The position numbers and the translations under genes are program-made. From NCBI GenBank assembly GCA_963830175.1, contig CAWHKV010000009.1, positions 558,001-622,000 on the forward strand: DNA of 64,000 bases, given 5' to 3'. Source of the DNA: JBBRBB01 sp963830175 (GTDB lineage: Bacteria; Bacteroidota; Bacteroidia; Chitinophagales; Chitinophagaceae). Under the pieces are notes generated by a model. That model did not search any database. It saw nothing but the letters and a program-made list of their open reading frames with translations, and was not told the origin of the DNA. Below are positions 8,458-16,863 of this stretch, piece by piece; within the stretch, counting starts at the first letter, position 1, and the number at the start of each line of letters is the position of its first letter.

Positions 8458-9945
8458 TTAAAGTAAATATTGCTTTGCTAATATAATAAAATCAGCAAGC
8501 TGATCATTCACCCAATTACCATCTTTATTAAAAATTTCAGCCAGGTTTTTAGCAACATATGGTGCCATATTTATGGCAGCATTAGCATCTAAAAATAATA
8601 GGCGCGTTCTTCTTGCCAGAATATCTTCTATTGTAACTGCCATCTCACTTTGAACATAATGGCGAATATTTTCAATTGAATACAATTCTAATAATTCATC
8701 TAGTGTATTGCCGTATTGTATTTGTTTTTTTAATGAGGAATGAATGGGGAGCTGTGCCGTAAGACAATCGTTATTAGCAAGTTTGGCTACAAAAGCGGCG
8801 TTGTTTACTGCATCTTCCGCCATTTTTCTGTAAGTAGTCCACTTGCCTCCCGTTACTGTTACCAGTCCGGCTGTTGAAACTAAAATGGTATGATCCCGGC
8901 TGAGTAAGGCAGAATGCTTAACTCCCTTAATTTTAATTAAGGGACGAAGTCCTGCAAAGGTGCTTGTAACATCCTTTTTTGTTATACGTGTATCGAGGTA
9001 ACGGTTTATATGATGTAATAAAAAATCAACCTCTTCTTTTAAAGGAACCGGCTCTTCTGCGATTTCATTCACAGGCGTATCCGTAGTACCTATAACCACT
9101 TTATTATGCCAGGGAACAGCAAACAATACACGGTTATCATCCGTTTTAGGAATCATCATGGCATGGTCGCCAGGGAAGAATTTTTTATCAACCACCAGGT
9201 GAATACCTTGAGAGGGTGCTATAACCTCTTGTTGTAGTGGCTCATCCATATTCATGATCTCATCAGCAAAAACACCTGTAGCATTAATAACTGCTTTTGC
9301 ATTCAATTCATAATTAACCCCGGTAATCAGGTCTTCTGCCACAACCCCGGTAACTTTTTTAGAAGATTTAATTAACTCCTTTACCTCAAAATAATTTATC
9401 ACAGTGGCGCCGTAATGAGAAGCACTGTAAGCCAGATCAATAGCCAGTCGTGCATCATCAAACTGCCCGTCGTAATACACCACCCCACCCGTCAATTTTT
9501 TCTGACTTAACCCGGGAAGGGAATTCAGCGTTTCCTCCTTATTAAGTAAAGTGGTTTTACCAATGGATTGTTTGCGGGAGAGAATATCGTACATCTTTAA
9601 CCCTGCACCATAATACAGCTTTTGAACTACACTGAAAGTGGGAATAATAAATGCCATGCGATGGGTAATATGGGCTGCATTGTTTAAGAGCCAGCCTCTT
9701 TCGCGTAGTGCCTCTTTTACCAGTTTAATATTGCCTTGTTCCAGGTATCGTACCCCACCATGAACCAATTTGGTGGAACGACCCGAGGTGCCTTTCCCAA
9801 AATCTACTGCCTCTAATAATAACGTGGAATATCCGCGGGATGCGGCATCTAATGCTGTACCTAAGCCGGTGGCGCCGCCGCCAATAATAATAATGTCCCA
9901 ATCTTTTTGCTCATTGATCTTTGCCAGACTTTCAATTCTGTTCAT
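8458..9945 (-). CDS. glpD: Glycerol-3-phosphate dehydrogenase (FAD-dependent, aerobic type)
   Basis: Oxidises sn-glycerol 3-phosphate to DHAP and passes electrons to quinone at the membrane. 495 residues. The FAD-binding dinucleotide fold IIIGGGATGLGTA is at about residues 19-31, followed by the family pattern GTSGRSTKLVHGGVRYLEQ. The DAO domain continues to about residue 370, with a helical C-terminal domain after it. A TAnnTTTG-type element on the minus strand (9991-9998) lies 46 bp upstream. Neighbours glpF and glpK support the assignment. Confidence 0.95.
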   Translation of the reverse strand: MNRIESLAKINEQKDWDIIIIGGGATGLGTALDAASRGYSTLLLEAVDFGKGTSGRSTKLVHGGVRYLEQGNIKLVKEALRERGWLLNNAAHITHRMAFIIPTFSVVQKLYYGAGLKMYDILSRKQSIGKTTLLNKEETLNSLPGLSQKKLTGGVVYYDGQFDDARLAIDLAYSASHYGATVINYFEVKELIKSSKKVTGVVAEDLITGVNYELNAKAVINATGVFADEIMNMDEPLQQEVIAPSQGIHLVVDKKFFPGDHAMMIPKTDDNRVLFAVPWHNKVVIGTTDTPVNEIAEEPVPLKEEVDFLLHHINRYLDTRITKKDVTSTFAGLRPLIKIKGVKHSALLSRDHTILVSTAGLVTVTGGKWTTYRKMAEDAVNNAAFVAKLANNDCLTAQLPIHSSLKKQIQYGNTLDELLELYSIENIRHYVQSEMAVTIEDILARRTRLLFLDANAAINMAPYVAKNLAEIFNKDGNWVNDQLADFIILAKQYLL

Positions 9946-9990
9946 TCTCGGCTTCCGGTTTAATTATTAAGCGCAAATAAGAAACAGGTA

Positions 9991-9998
9991 CAAAAGTA
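9991..9998 (-). promoter_or_regulatory. Candidate -7 element of glpD promoter
   Basis: Reads TACTTTTG on the minus strand, a perfect TAnnTTTG match to the Bacteroidota primary sigma -7 element, 46 bp before glpD. No clear -33 TTTG is seen. Confidence 0.4.
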
Positions 9999-10054
9999 AA
10001 GCTAACCCGTTGCAATAAATTGAAACAAGAAATTCAGCATTTTGAGGGAAAATA

Positions 10055-10654
10055 TCAGGCGATCTTTTTACGCTGCACCACAGCGATCACTTCATCAGAA
10101 AGAATTTTTACATCGTGGTGTTTATGCAGGGGAATTTCAATAATGCCACCGGGACCCAGCTCAACCTCTGTATCTCCAATATAGCATTTGCACCTTCCCT
10201 TTAAAATAATGAAGCTTTCTTTTTCATCTGTGTGAACCTCATCAGGGTAATCGATTTTGGTCCAAATCAACATTTGAAGAACATTATCATCGTTTCTTAG
10301 TTCTTTTACAAACATGTCATCCTCTAACTTTTCGGGTAAATGAGGTGTTACCAGTTTAAGCCAGTTATGGTGATCAGAGTGTGGTGTAACTTCTGGCAGT
10401 TGGGTGAGATCGGAGCGGCTTTCCAATATTAAATTTTCAATGATTTTAAAGGTTTTTTCTTTTACACCGGGATCAACAGGAACCGCATTTTGTTTCGCAA
10501 AGTTTTCTAATTCAAGTGAGGCCTGTAAAAGGTATTGATTCACCAGTGGGTACTGCTGGGCTAAACGTTCTACTTCGACTCTTTCTGCATTATCCAGTAA
10601 ACCAAAACAATACTCTTCTAAAATGCCAGATTTTATGTAAGTATTGATATCCAT
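10055..10654 (-). CDS. Anti-sigma-factor-like N-terminal domain fused to cupin
   Basis: 199-residue soluble protein in two parts. Residues 1-80 resemble the N-terminal helical domain of anti-sigma factors: GILEEYCFGLLDNAERVEVERL, then a helical stretch. Residues 110-195 form a cupin with HTDEKESFIILKG, CYIGDTEVELGPGG and PLHKHHDVKIL. Two His-containing strands could bind metal. There is no transmembrane segment, unlike most RskA-type proteins, so it would act in the cytoplasm. ChrR-type anti-sigma factors have the same domain order, but no ECF sigma gene is adjacent. It lies between glpK and glpD, so a role in sensing or regulating glycerol metabolism is possible but unproven. Confidence 0.75.
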   Translation of the reverse strand: MDINTYIKSGILEEYCFGLLDNAERVEVERLAQQYPLVNQYLLQASLELENFAKQNAVPVDPGVKEKTFKIIENLILESRSDLTQLPEVTPHSDHHNWLKLVTPHLPEKLEDDMFVKELRNDDNVLQMLIWTKIDYPDEVHTDEKESFIILKGRCKCYIGDTEVELGPGGIIEIPLHKHHDVKILSDEVIAVVQRKKIA

Positions 10655-10724
10655 TTTTAATTTACTATAATAAGTACGATTTTGCTTAAGATTGATTTCT
10701 AAACATTATAAACGATAACCTGTG

Positions 10725-10732
10725 CAAAATTA
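10725..10732 (-). promoter_or_regulatory. Candidate -7 element for cupin gene
   Basis: TAATTTTG on the minus strand matches TAnnTTTG, 70 bp before the start and inside the 118-bp gap after glpK. If real, the cupin gene can be transcribed independently of glpK. Confidence 0.3.
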
Positions 10733-10772
10733 ATCATCTGGTGGCTATTAATTTTAGTTAAATAACACACGA

Positions 10773-12266
10773 TTAACCTTGCGCCCAAAATCGTGCAGAT
10801 TTAACAGCCCTTGACCATTGACTGTATAAAAATTCTCTCTCCTGTGTTTTCATTATGGGTGTAAAGGTTTTATCCATTAACCATTGCTGGGATATTTCAT
10901 CCGTGTTTTTCCAAAAGCCTACCGCCAGACCAGCCAGGTATGCAGCGCCCATGGCTGTGGTTTCAGTTATTACAGGCCGAATTACATTTGTTTTTAAAAT
11001 ATCTGCCTGAAACTGCATCAGCATATCATTGGCTGTTGCTCCGCCATCAACCCGTAATTCTTTTATATTAACACCTGAGTCAGCTTCCATCGATTTAATT
11101 AAATCAGTTGACTGATAGGCTATACTTTCGAGCGCCGCCCGCGCGAGGTGCCCGCCCGTTGTGCCCCGTGATAATCCAACGATTGTTCCCCGCGCATGTT
11201 GATCCCAATACGGGGCGCCAAGCCCTGCAAAAGCGGGTACCAGGTAAACGCCTCCATTATCGGTTACCTCGTTCGAAAGCAATTCAATTTCAGAAGCATT
11301 GCGTATGATCTTTAAACCATCTCTTAGCCATTGCACTACTGCGCCTGCAATAAATACACTTCCTTCCAGGGCATAAGTTGTTTCTCCATTTAATTGCCAG
11401 GCAATGGTTGTGAGCAGGTTGTTATTAGAAGTAACAGGTTTATCTCCGGTATTCATCAGCATAAAACAACCTGTACCGTAGGTGTTTTTAACCATCCCTT
11501 TCTTAGTGCACATTTGCCCAAATAATGCAGCCTGCTGATCGCCGGCTATACCTGCAACAGGAATATTTTCTGCTGAAAAAACATTCTGTGTGTATCCATA
11601 CACTTCACTGCTGCTTTTAACTTCGGGCAACACGGAAGCAGGTATATCCATTTCTTTTAATAATTCTTCATCCCATTGTAAAGTATGTATGTTGAATAAC
11701 ATGGTTCGCGAGGCATTGCTTACATCGGTCGCGTGTACTTTGCCATTGGTCAGTTTCCATAAAAGCCAGCTGTCAATTGTTCCAAAACATATTTCATTTC
11801 TGAGGGCTGCATCCCGGGCGCCATCTACGTGGTCCAGTATCCATTTAAGTTTGGTGGCTGAGAAATACGCATCGATTATAAGCCCGGTTTTTTGTTGTAT
11901 TTGCTCTTTTAAACCACGTGCTTTTAATGCATCGCAATAATCTGCGGTTCTCCTATCCTGCCACACAATAGCTTTGTGCAAAGGCTTTCCTGTTTTTTTA
12001 TTCCAGACTACGGTTGTTTCTCTTTGGTTAGTAATACCAATCGCAGCCATATCTTTTACTGTTAAACCTGCACTGGTTATACATTCTGCTGCCACACCAA
12101 TTTGTGTACTCCAAATTTCGTTCGCATCATGTTCAACCCAGCCTGACTGCGGAAAATATTGCGTAAATTCTTTTTGTGCTACCGAAACAATTTTACCAAG
12201 CCGGTCAAAAATAATGGCACGGCTACTGGTTGTACCCTGGTCAAAGGCGAGAATATATTCTGGCAT
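10773..12266 (-). CDS. glpK: Glycerol kinase
   Basis: Phosphorylates glycerol with ATP. FGGY-family enzyme of 497 residues from the chosen start. MPEYILAFDQGTTSSRAIIF opens with the phosphate-binding loop, so the ATG at 12266 is preferred. An in-frame ATG at 12341 would add 25 basic/hydrophobic residues foreign to the family. The C-terminal ATP-binding ADGG-like segment is LRVDGGATANDMLM. Also present are WQDRRTADYC, the substrate-region EGSVFIAGAVVQWLRDGL, and the FGGY signature-like GGHLARAALESIAYQ. It is first in the glpK-cupin-glpD-glpF run and divergent from a fucosidase gene. Confidence 0.95.
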   Translation of the reverse strand: MPEYILAFDQGTTSSRAIIFDRLGKIVSVAQKEFTQYFPQSGWVEHDANEIWSTQIGVAAECITSAGLTVKDMAAIGITNQRETTVVWNKKTGKPLHKAIVWQDRRTADYCDALKARGLKEQIQQKTGLIIDAYFSATKLKWILDHVDGARDAALRNEICFGTIDSWLLWKLTNGKVHATDVSNASRTMLFNIHTLQWDEELLKEMDIPASVLPEVKSSSEVYGYTQNVFSAENIPVAGIAGDQQAALFGQMCTKKGMVKNTYGTGCFMLMNTGDKPVTSNNNLLTTIAWQLNGETTYALEGSVFIAGAVVQWLRDGLKIIRNASEIELLSNEVTDNGGVYLVPAFAGLGAPYWDQHARGTIVGLSRGTTGGHLARAALESIAYQSTDLIKSMEADSGVNIKELRVDGGATANDMLMQFQADILKTNVIRPVITETTAMGAAYLAGLAVGFWKNTDEISQQWLMDKTFTPIMKTQEREFLYSQWSRAVKSARFWAQG

Positions 12267-12348
12267 AGCATAAAAATTTTTGGTTGCCCTGTAACTTCTA
12301 AGGAATAATGCAGCTTTTAAATAGTATAACAATGTATACATTTATCTA

Positions 12349-13776
12349 ATGTTAAAGACTATAATTCTGGGATGTATAATATTATTTTTTCATTTTACTT
12401 CTTTCTCGCAAAATGGCTTAAAAGCGGTACCAACAAAAGAACAACTGCAGTGGCACGAACTTGAATTTTATCTTTTTATACACTTTGGTCCCAACACATT
12501 TACTGATAAGGAATGGGGTGAAGGAACTGAACACGAGGAAGTCTTTAACCCGACTGAATTAGATTGCAGACAATGGTGCAGCATAGCGAAGGATGCCGGG
12601 GCAAAGGGCATAATCATCACTGCAAAACACCATGATGGTTTTTGCCTGTGGCCAAGTAAATATTCAAAACATACGGTACGGGAAAGTAACTGGCAAAACG
12701 GAAATGGAGATGTTTTGATGCAACTAAAAAAAGCCTGCCGTGAATATGGATTAAAGATGGGCATTTACCTCTCTCCGTGGGATCGAAATCACCCGGATTA
12801 TGGCACAGATAACTATAACACTGTGTTTGTAAATATGATGAAAGAGGTGATCCAGAATTATGGACCCTTCTTTGAATTTTGGTGGGATGGTGCAAATGGT
12901 GAAGGGCCGAATGGAAAAAAGCAACAGTATAACTGGGAATTATTTAAGCAAACGATAAATGAGGAAGCACCGCACACGCTTGTTTTCAGCGATGTAGGAC
13001 CACATATTCGTTGGGTGGGAAATGAAAGGGGTATTGCAGGTTTCACAAATTGGAATTTATTGGATACGGCTGGGTTTATGCCCGGGTTAGGTGCACCCTC
13101 AACAGACACGCTGAATGCCGGGAACATGTATGGAAGAAATTGGATACCTGCCGAATGCGATGTAAGTATTCGTCCGGGTTGGTTCTACCACGCAGAAGAA
13201 GATTCCCTTGTAAAGACTGGTAAGCAACTTTTTAATCTTTACCTGCGTTCAGTTGGGCGTGGGTCTAACCTGTTATTGAATGTACCTCCCGACCGGCGGG
13301 GATTATTTCATTCAAATGATTCAATAGCGCTGATGGAGTTTAAAAAATTGCGTGATGAAGCATTTGCTAAAAATGTGATTGGCGCAGAAACAATTGAGAA
13401 AAAAGACAGAAAAAAATATAGAAAAATTTTAGACGGAAATACACAAACATATTTTGAAGATAATACTAACCCTATAACCCTTCATTTTAAAAAACCGATA
13501 GGGATCAATTGCCTTGTTTTAAGTGAAGCGACAAAATTCGGGCAACAAATTAGTGCTGCAACAGTTTTAATTACTACTGAAGATGCAAAGGAGTTCAGGT
13601 ATGAAATTACTACCATAGGAAGAAAAAGAATCCTGACGTTTGAGAGCATTAAGGCAACGAAAATTACAATCAATATAAAAGGGTATAAAGAAAAACCACT
13701 ACTGTCTGAGGTTAGCGGATACGAAATTCCTTCAGACCTTATTGATATGCAAAGTGTGATAACGGTTAATAATTAA
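12349..13776 (+). CDS. Secreted alpha-L-fucosidase (GH29)
   Basis: Removes alpha-L-fucose from glycans. 475 residues with a signal peptide ending around residue 20 (FHFTSFSQNG). The GH29 core shows WHELEFYLFIHFGPNTF, KHHDGFCLWPSKYS and FFEFWWDGANG, where the Asp in WWDGA is the expected nucleophile. A C-terminal beta domain (residues 350-475) resembles an F5/8-type discoidin fold. A second GH29 gene at 47.1 kb is frameshifted, so this is the only intact one here. Divergent from glpK. Its stop overlaps the stop of convergent ykuK-like by 4 bp. Confidence 0.93.
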   Translation: MLKTIILGCIILFFHFTSFSQNGLKAVPTKEQLQWHELEFYLFIHFGPNTFTDKEWGEGTEHEEVFNPTELDCRQWCSIAKDAGAKGIIITAKHHDGFCLWPSKYSKHTVRESNWQNGNGDVLMQLKKACREYGLKMGIYLSPWDRNHPDYGTDNYNTVFVNMMKEVIQNYGPFFEFWWDGANGEGPNGKKQQYNWELFKQTINEEAPHTLVFSDVGPHIRWVGNERGIAGFTNWNLLDTAGFMPGLGAPSTDTLNAGNMYGRNWIPAECDVSIRPGWFYHAEEDSLVKTGKQLFNLYLRSVGRGSNLLLNVPPDRRGLFHSNDSIALMEFKKLRDEAFAKNVIGAETIEKKDRKKYRKILDGNTQTYFEDNTNPITLHFKKPIGINCLVLSEATKFGQQISAATVLITTEDAKEFRYEITTIGRKRILTFESIKATKITINIKGYKEKPLLSEVSGYEIPSDLIDMQSVITVNN

Positions 13777-14246
13777 TTGCAAACCTTGTCGGCACAGCAG
13801 CTGCTGGCAAATGCTTCAGGCTTGGCTTTAAATGCGAAACCCATACCAAGAATATATCCCATTGCTTCGCGCAAAGCATCATTGCTTTTAAAATGCGGGT
13901 TTGTGTTTATGTCTGCGTGCACTTCCATATCTACATCATACTGAATAAAAAGGTTGCATAATTCGTAAGCCACTTCAATGCTCTTGGCAACCTCTACCAA
14001 CATCCTTTCTTTGATGTTGTATTTCTGGCGTGTTTTCTCATTGTGTATGTACATAAAGCCGCCATTATGTTCCCGCAGAAAAACAATAACAGTTGCAAAC
14101 TCAGTTTCATTGCTTTTTACCTGGCTGTCGGTACCAATGCAAACTTTAAGGTGAACGCCTTTTTCAAATTCATTTTTTATGGCTTCTTCAACTGCGTTTT
14201 TTATGGGCAGGTGAATGGTTTCTCCATTAAATTTTCTCCACCGCAT
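13773..14246 (-). CDS. Ribonuclease H-like YkuK family protein
   Basis: Member of the YkuK/DUF458 family, which has an RNase H-like fold but no established function. Signature segments are VCIGTDSQVK, VIVFLREHNGGFMYIHNEKTR and DMEVHADINTNP. The Asp residues in GTDSQ and HADIN are likely fold-equivalents of RNase H acidic residues. The start is set at MRWRKFNGE (14246). An in-frame ATG at 14276 adds ten residues that look non-conserved. The C-terminus has three Cys (SSCCADKVCN), an unusual tail that could bind metal. Confidence 0.85.
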   Translation of the reverse strand: MRWRKFNGETIHLPIKNAVEEAIKNEFEKGVHLKVCIGTDSQVKSNETEFATVIVFLREHNGGFMYIHNEKTRQKYNIKERMLVEVAKSIEVAYELCNLFIQYDVDMEVHADINTNPHFKSNDALREAMGYILGMGFAFKAKPEAFASSCCADKVCN

Positions 14247-14395
14247 AAATAAAATTGTTTTACTCAAATTACGCATATAACCACATAAAATATTATTTTT
14301 TATGCATTTTGATTTATACCATATGTGAATTGCGGTTTTTATTTAGACAGGCAGGTTAAGCATTGGAGTAATAAAAACAGTTACCTGCAATACAC

Positions 14396-14403
14396 TATTT
14401 TTG
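14396..14403 (+). promoter_or_regulatory. Promoter -7 element for B12-binding protein
   Basis: TATTTTTG fits TAnnTTTG and ends 19 bp before the ATG at 14422. It overlaps a possible TTG start at 14401, which argues for the downstream ATG. Confidence 0.45.
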
Positions 14404-14421
14404 AAAATTATTAATATACAG

Positions 14422-14841
14422 ATGAGTAAATCATTGAACAGACCAATAAGAGTTCTTGTTGCTAAAGTTGGGTTAGACGGGCATGACAGGGGCGCAAAAA
14501 TTATTGCTACCGCACTGCGCGATGCAGGCATGGAAGTGATTTATACAGGTTTGCGGCAAACCCCTGAAATGGTTGTTAATGCTGCGTTACAGGAAGATGC
14601 AGATGCCATTGGTGTAAGCATTTTAAGTGGCGCACATATGACGGTTTTTTCCCGGCTGTTGCAGCTAATGAAAGAAAATGAAATGGATGATGTGCTGCTT
14701 ACCGGCGGTGGAATAATACCCGCAGAAGATATGGAGCAGTTAAAAAAAATGGGTGCCGGCAAATTGTTTGCGCCCGGAACACCCACTACTGAAATTGCTG
14801 ATTATATTAAAGACGAGGTAAGTAAAAAAAGAGCATTCTAA
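14422..14841 (+). CDS. Cobalamin-binding domain protein (methylmalonyl-CoA mutase C-terminal-like)
   Basis: 139-residue stand-alone B12-binding domain. KVGLDGHDRGAKI carries the DxHxxG lower-ligand motif (His replaces the benzimidazole base). SILSGAHM and LLTGGGIIP match the Rossmann-like fold of the mutase small domain. On its own it would be the corrinoid-binding subunit of a split acyl-CoA mutase (methylmalonyl-, 2-hydroxyisobutyryl- or ethylmalonyl-type). The large mutase subunit is not in this window. The ATG is chosen because a TAnnTTTG element overlaps the alternative TTG. Convergent with rho. Confidence 0.9.
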   Translation: MSKSLNRPIRVLVAKVGLDGHDRGAKIIATALRDAGMEVIYTGLRQTPEMVVNAALQEDADAIGVSILSGAHMTVFSRLLQLMKENEMDDVLLTGGGIIPAEDMEQLKKMGAGKLFAPGTPTTEIADYIKDEVSKKRAF

Positions 14842-14846
14842 TTTGC

Positions 14847-16523
14847 CTAGCCATTCATGCTGGCCAAAAATTCTTCGTTGCTCTTGGTACCTCTTATTCT
14901 TTTTTGAAGTTCACTCATTGCCTCTTCGGTTTTCATGTCGTTAATGTAAACACGAAGTATATTCATTCTGCCTAATACTTCTTTATCAAGTAACAGGTCT
15001 TCGCGACGGGTAGATGAAGCTACAAGATCAATGGCAGGGTAAACACGTTTGTTCGCAAGCCTTCTGTCGAGTACAAGCTCCATGTTACCGGTACCTTTAA
15101 ATTCTTCAAAGATCACCTCATCCATCTTACTGCCTGTTTCAATAAGAGCTGTGGCAAGTATGGTTAACGATCCGCCGTTTTCTATTTTTCTGGCAGCACC
15201 AAAAAACTGTTTAGGTTTTTGCATGGCATTCGCCTCAACACCACCACTTAATACTTTACCGCTTGCAGGTGCTACCGTGTTGTGCGCACGTGCTAAACGG
15301 GTGATGCTGTCTAATAGAATTACTACATCATGACCACACTCAACCAGTCTTTTTGCTTTTTGCAAAGCTACAGTAGAAACCTTAACGTGTTTTTCTGCAG
15401 GTTCATCAAAAGTTGATGCGATCACTTCAGCACGTACGCTGCGTTCCATATCTGTAACCTCTTCTGGGCGTTCATCTATCAGTACAACCATCAGGTAACA
15501 CTCGGGATGGTTGGCAGAAATAGCGTTGGCTACTTCTTTCAACAACATTGTTTTACCAACTTTGGGCTGGGCAACAATCAATCCTCTCTGACCTTTACCT
15601 ATGGGTGTAAAAAGGTCTATAATACGTGTACTGTAATTTGTTGGGGATGTAAATAAATTCAGCTTTTCGTATGGAAAAAGCGGTGTAAGATAATCGAATG
15701 GTACCCTGTCCCTAACTTCTTCGGGGCTTTTGCCGTTAATGGTTTCAACCTTTAACAGGGCAAAATATTTTTCGCCTTCTTTTGGTGGGCGAACGGTTCC
15801 ATTAACTGTATCACCTGTTTTTAAACCGAACAATTTTATTTGTGACGGTGAAACATAAATATCATCCGGCGAAGACAGGTAGTTGTAATCTGAAGATCTT
15901 AAAAATCCATAACCATCAGGCATCATTTCTAAAACACCCTCAGCCTGTATTACACCATCAAATTCTATATTAAAATTTTGCTCCCTGCGGCTTGGATATT
16001 TTTGTGCAGGCTCTTTAGGACTTGAACGAACTTCAGTTTCTTCCTCTGCCTCATCATCCTCCTCATCATCCTCGTCCTCATCAAATGCAGTCGCATTTTC
16101 ATCGGGGAAAATTACAGGTTCATCATTCGCTAACAGGCTTAATAATGCAGCACCTGGTTCGGCAACGGTATTATCTTTTTCTGTTTCGTTCTTATCTTCT
16201 TTTACCTTGGTTTTTCTGGCAGGTTTTTTAGACTTTGCTTCGTCTTTAACCGCTTTGTCTTCATCTTCTTCCTCAGCAGTTTCTGTAACTACTTCGGCTA
16301 CGGATTCTTTATTAGAAGCAGATGCAGATTTTACAGTTCTTTTTCTTCTTGGTTTTTCAATGCCATTGGCATTTCCTTCTTTGTTTTCCACAGTTTGTTT
16401 ATCGAGAATTTTATAAATAAGTTCTTGTTTATCAGATTTTTTTGCCCCGGTAATGTGAAGTTGCTCAGCTATATCGAGCAATTCCGGAACCAGCATGTCG
16501 TTCAATTGCAGTATGTCGTACAT
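14847..16523 (-). CDS. rho: Transcription termination factor Rho with long acidic insert
   Basis: Hexameric RNA helicase that terminates transcription. 558 residues, much longer than E. coli Rho (419). The Rho N-terminal helical domain is at residues 3-40. Residues about 50-185 form a low-complexity, Lys- then Asp/Glu-rich insert. The cold-shock-like RNA-binding domain follows (GVLEMMPDGYGFL, YVSPSQIKLFGL). The ATPase domain has Walker A QPKVGKTMLL and Walker B VVILLDSITRLARAHN. The C-terminal RIRGTKSNEEFL is intact. An insert of this kind is common in Bacteroidota Rho. Its role is unknown in detail but may involve RNA binding or phase behaviour. Confidence 0.95.
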   Translation of the reverse strand: MYDILQLNDMLVPELLDIAEQLHITGAKKSDKQELIYKILDKQTVENKEGNANGIEKPRRKRTVKSASASNKESVAEVVTETAEEEDEDKAVKDEAKSKKPARKTKVKEDKNETEKDNTVAEPGAALLSLLANDEPVIFPDENATAFDEDEDDEEDDEAEEETEVRSSPKEPAQKYPSRREQNFNIEFDGVIQAEGVLEMMPDGYGFLRSSDYNYLSSPDDIYVSPSQIKLFGLKTGDTVNGTVRPPKEGEKYFALLKVETINGKSPEEVRDRVPFDYLTPLFPYEKLNLFTSPTNYSTRIIDLFTPIGKGQRGLIVAQPKVGKTMLLKEVANAISANHPECYLMVVLIDERPEEVTDMERSVRAEVIASTFDEPAEKHVKVSTVALQKAKRLVECGHDVVILLDSITRLARAHNTVAPASGKVLSGGVEANAMQKPKQFFGAARKIENGGSLTILATALIETGSKMDEVIFEEFKGTGNMELVLDRRLANKRVYPAIDLVASSTRREDLLLDKEVLGRMNILRVYINDMKTEEAMSELQKRIRGTKSNEEFLASMNG

Positions 16524-16863
16524 AAAAAATGCGCTAGAAATGATTGAGTTTTGGAAGAATTCCTAATGAATTCCCAGGAAAAAATTTTTATAATTTGAAT
16601 TTGTGAGAAAACAGGCGAGTTGTAATAGTGCTATTGGGCTAGATGCTTGTTTCCGTGGCAATATTACACCAAATAACATTTAAAACAAATATTTTATAAA
16701 CCCTTACCACAATTTTAGTAATGGAATGTTAATGCCTGTTTAAGCATTATTTGTTATTACAAACGCTGTTCCACTCTTAATTTGCATGGGTTACAATAGT
16801 CTTGACCAACGGCTCTATGCACCATAATCATTTATATTTGCCTCCCTTACAATTATAATTTAC
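16524..16863. other. Divergent rho/asnS intergenic region
   Basis: 340 bp without a gene between divergent rho and asnS. It contains the asnS -7 element (16833-16840) and, presumably, the rho promoter and leader. I saw no terminator, RNA gene or repeat in it. The region is AT-rich. Confidence 0.5.
16833..16840 (+). promoter_or_regulatory. Promoter -7 element for asnS
   Basis: TATATTTG is a perfect TAnnTTTG match ending 24 bp before the asnS ATG. Confidence 0.5.
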
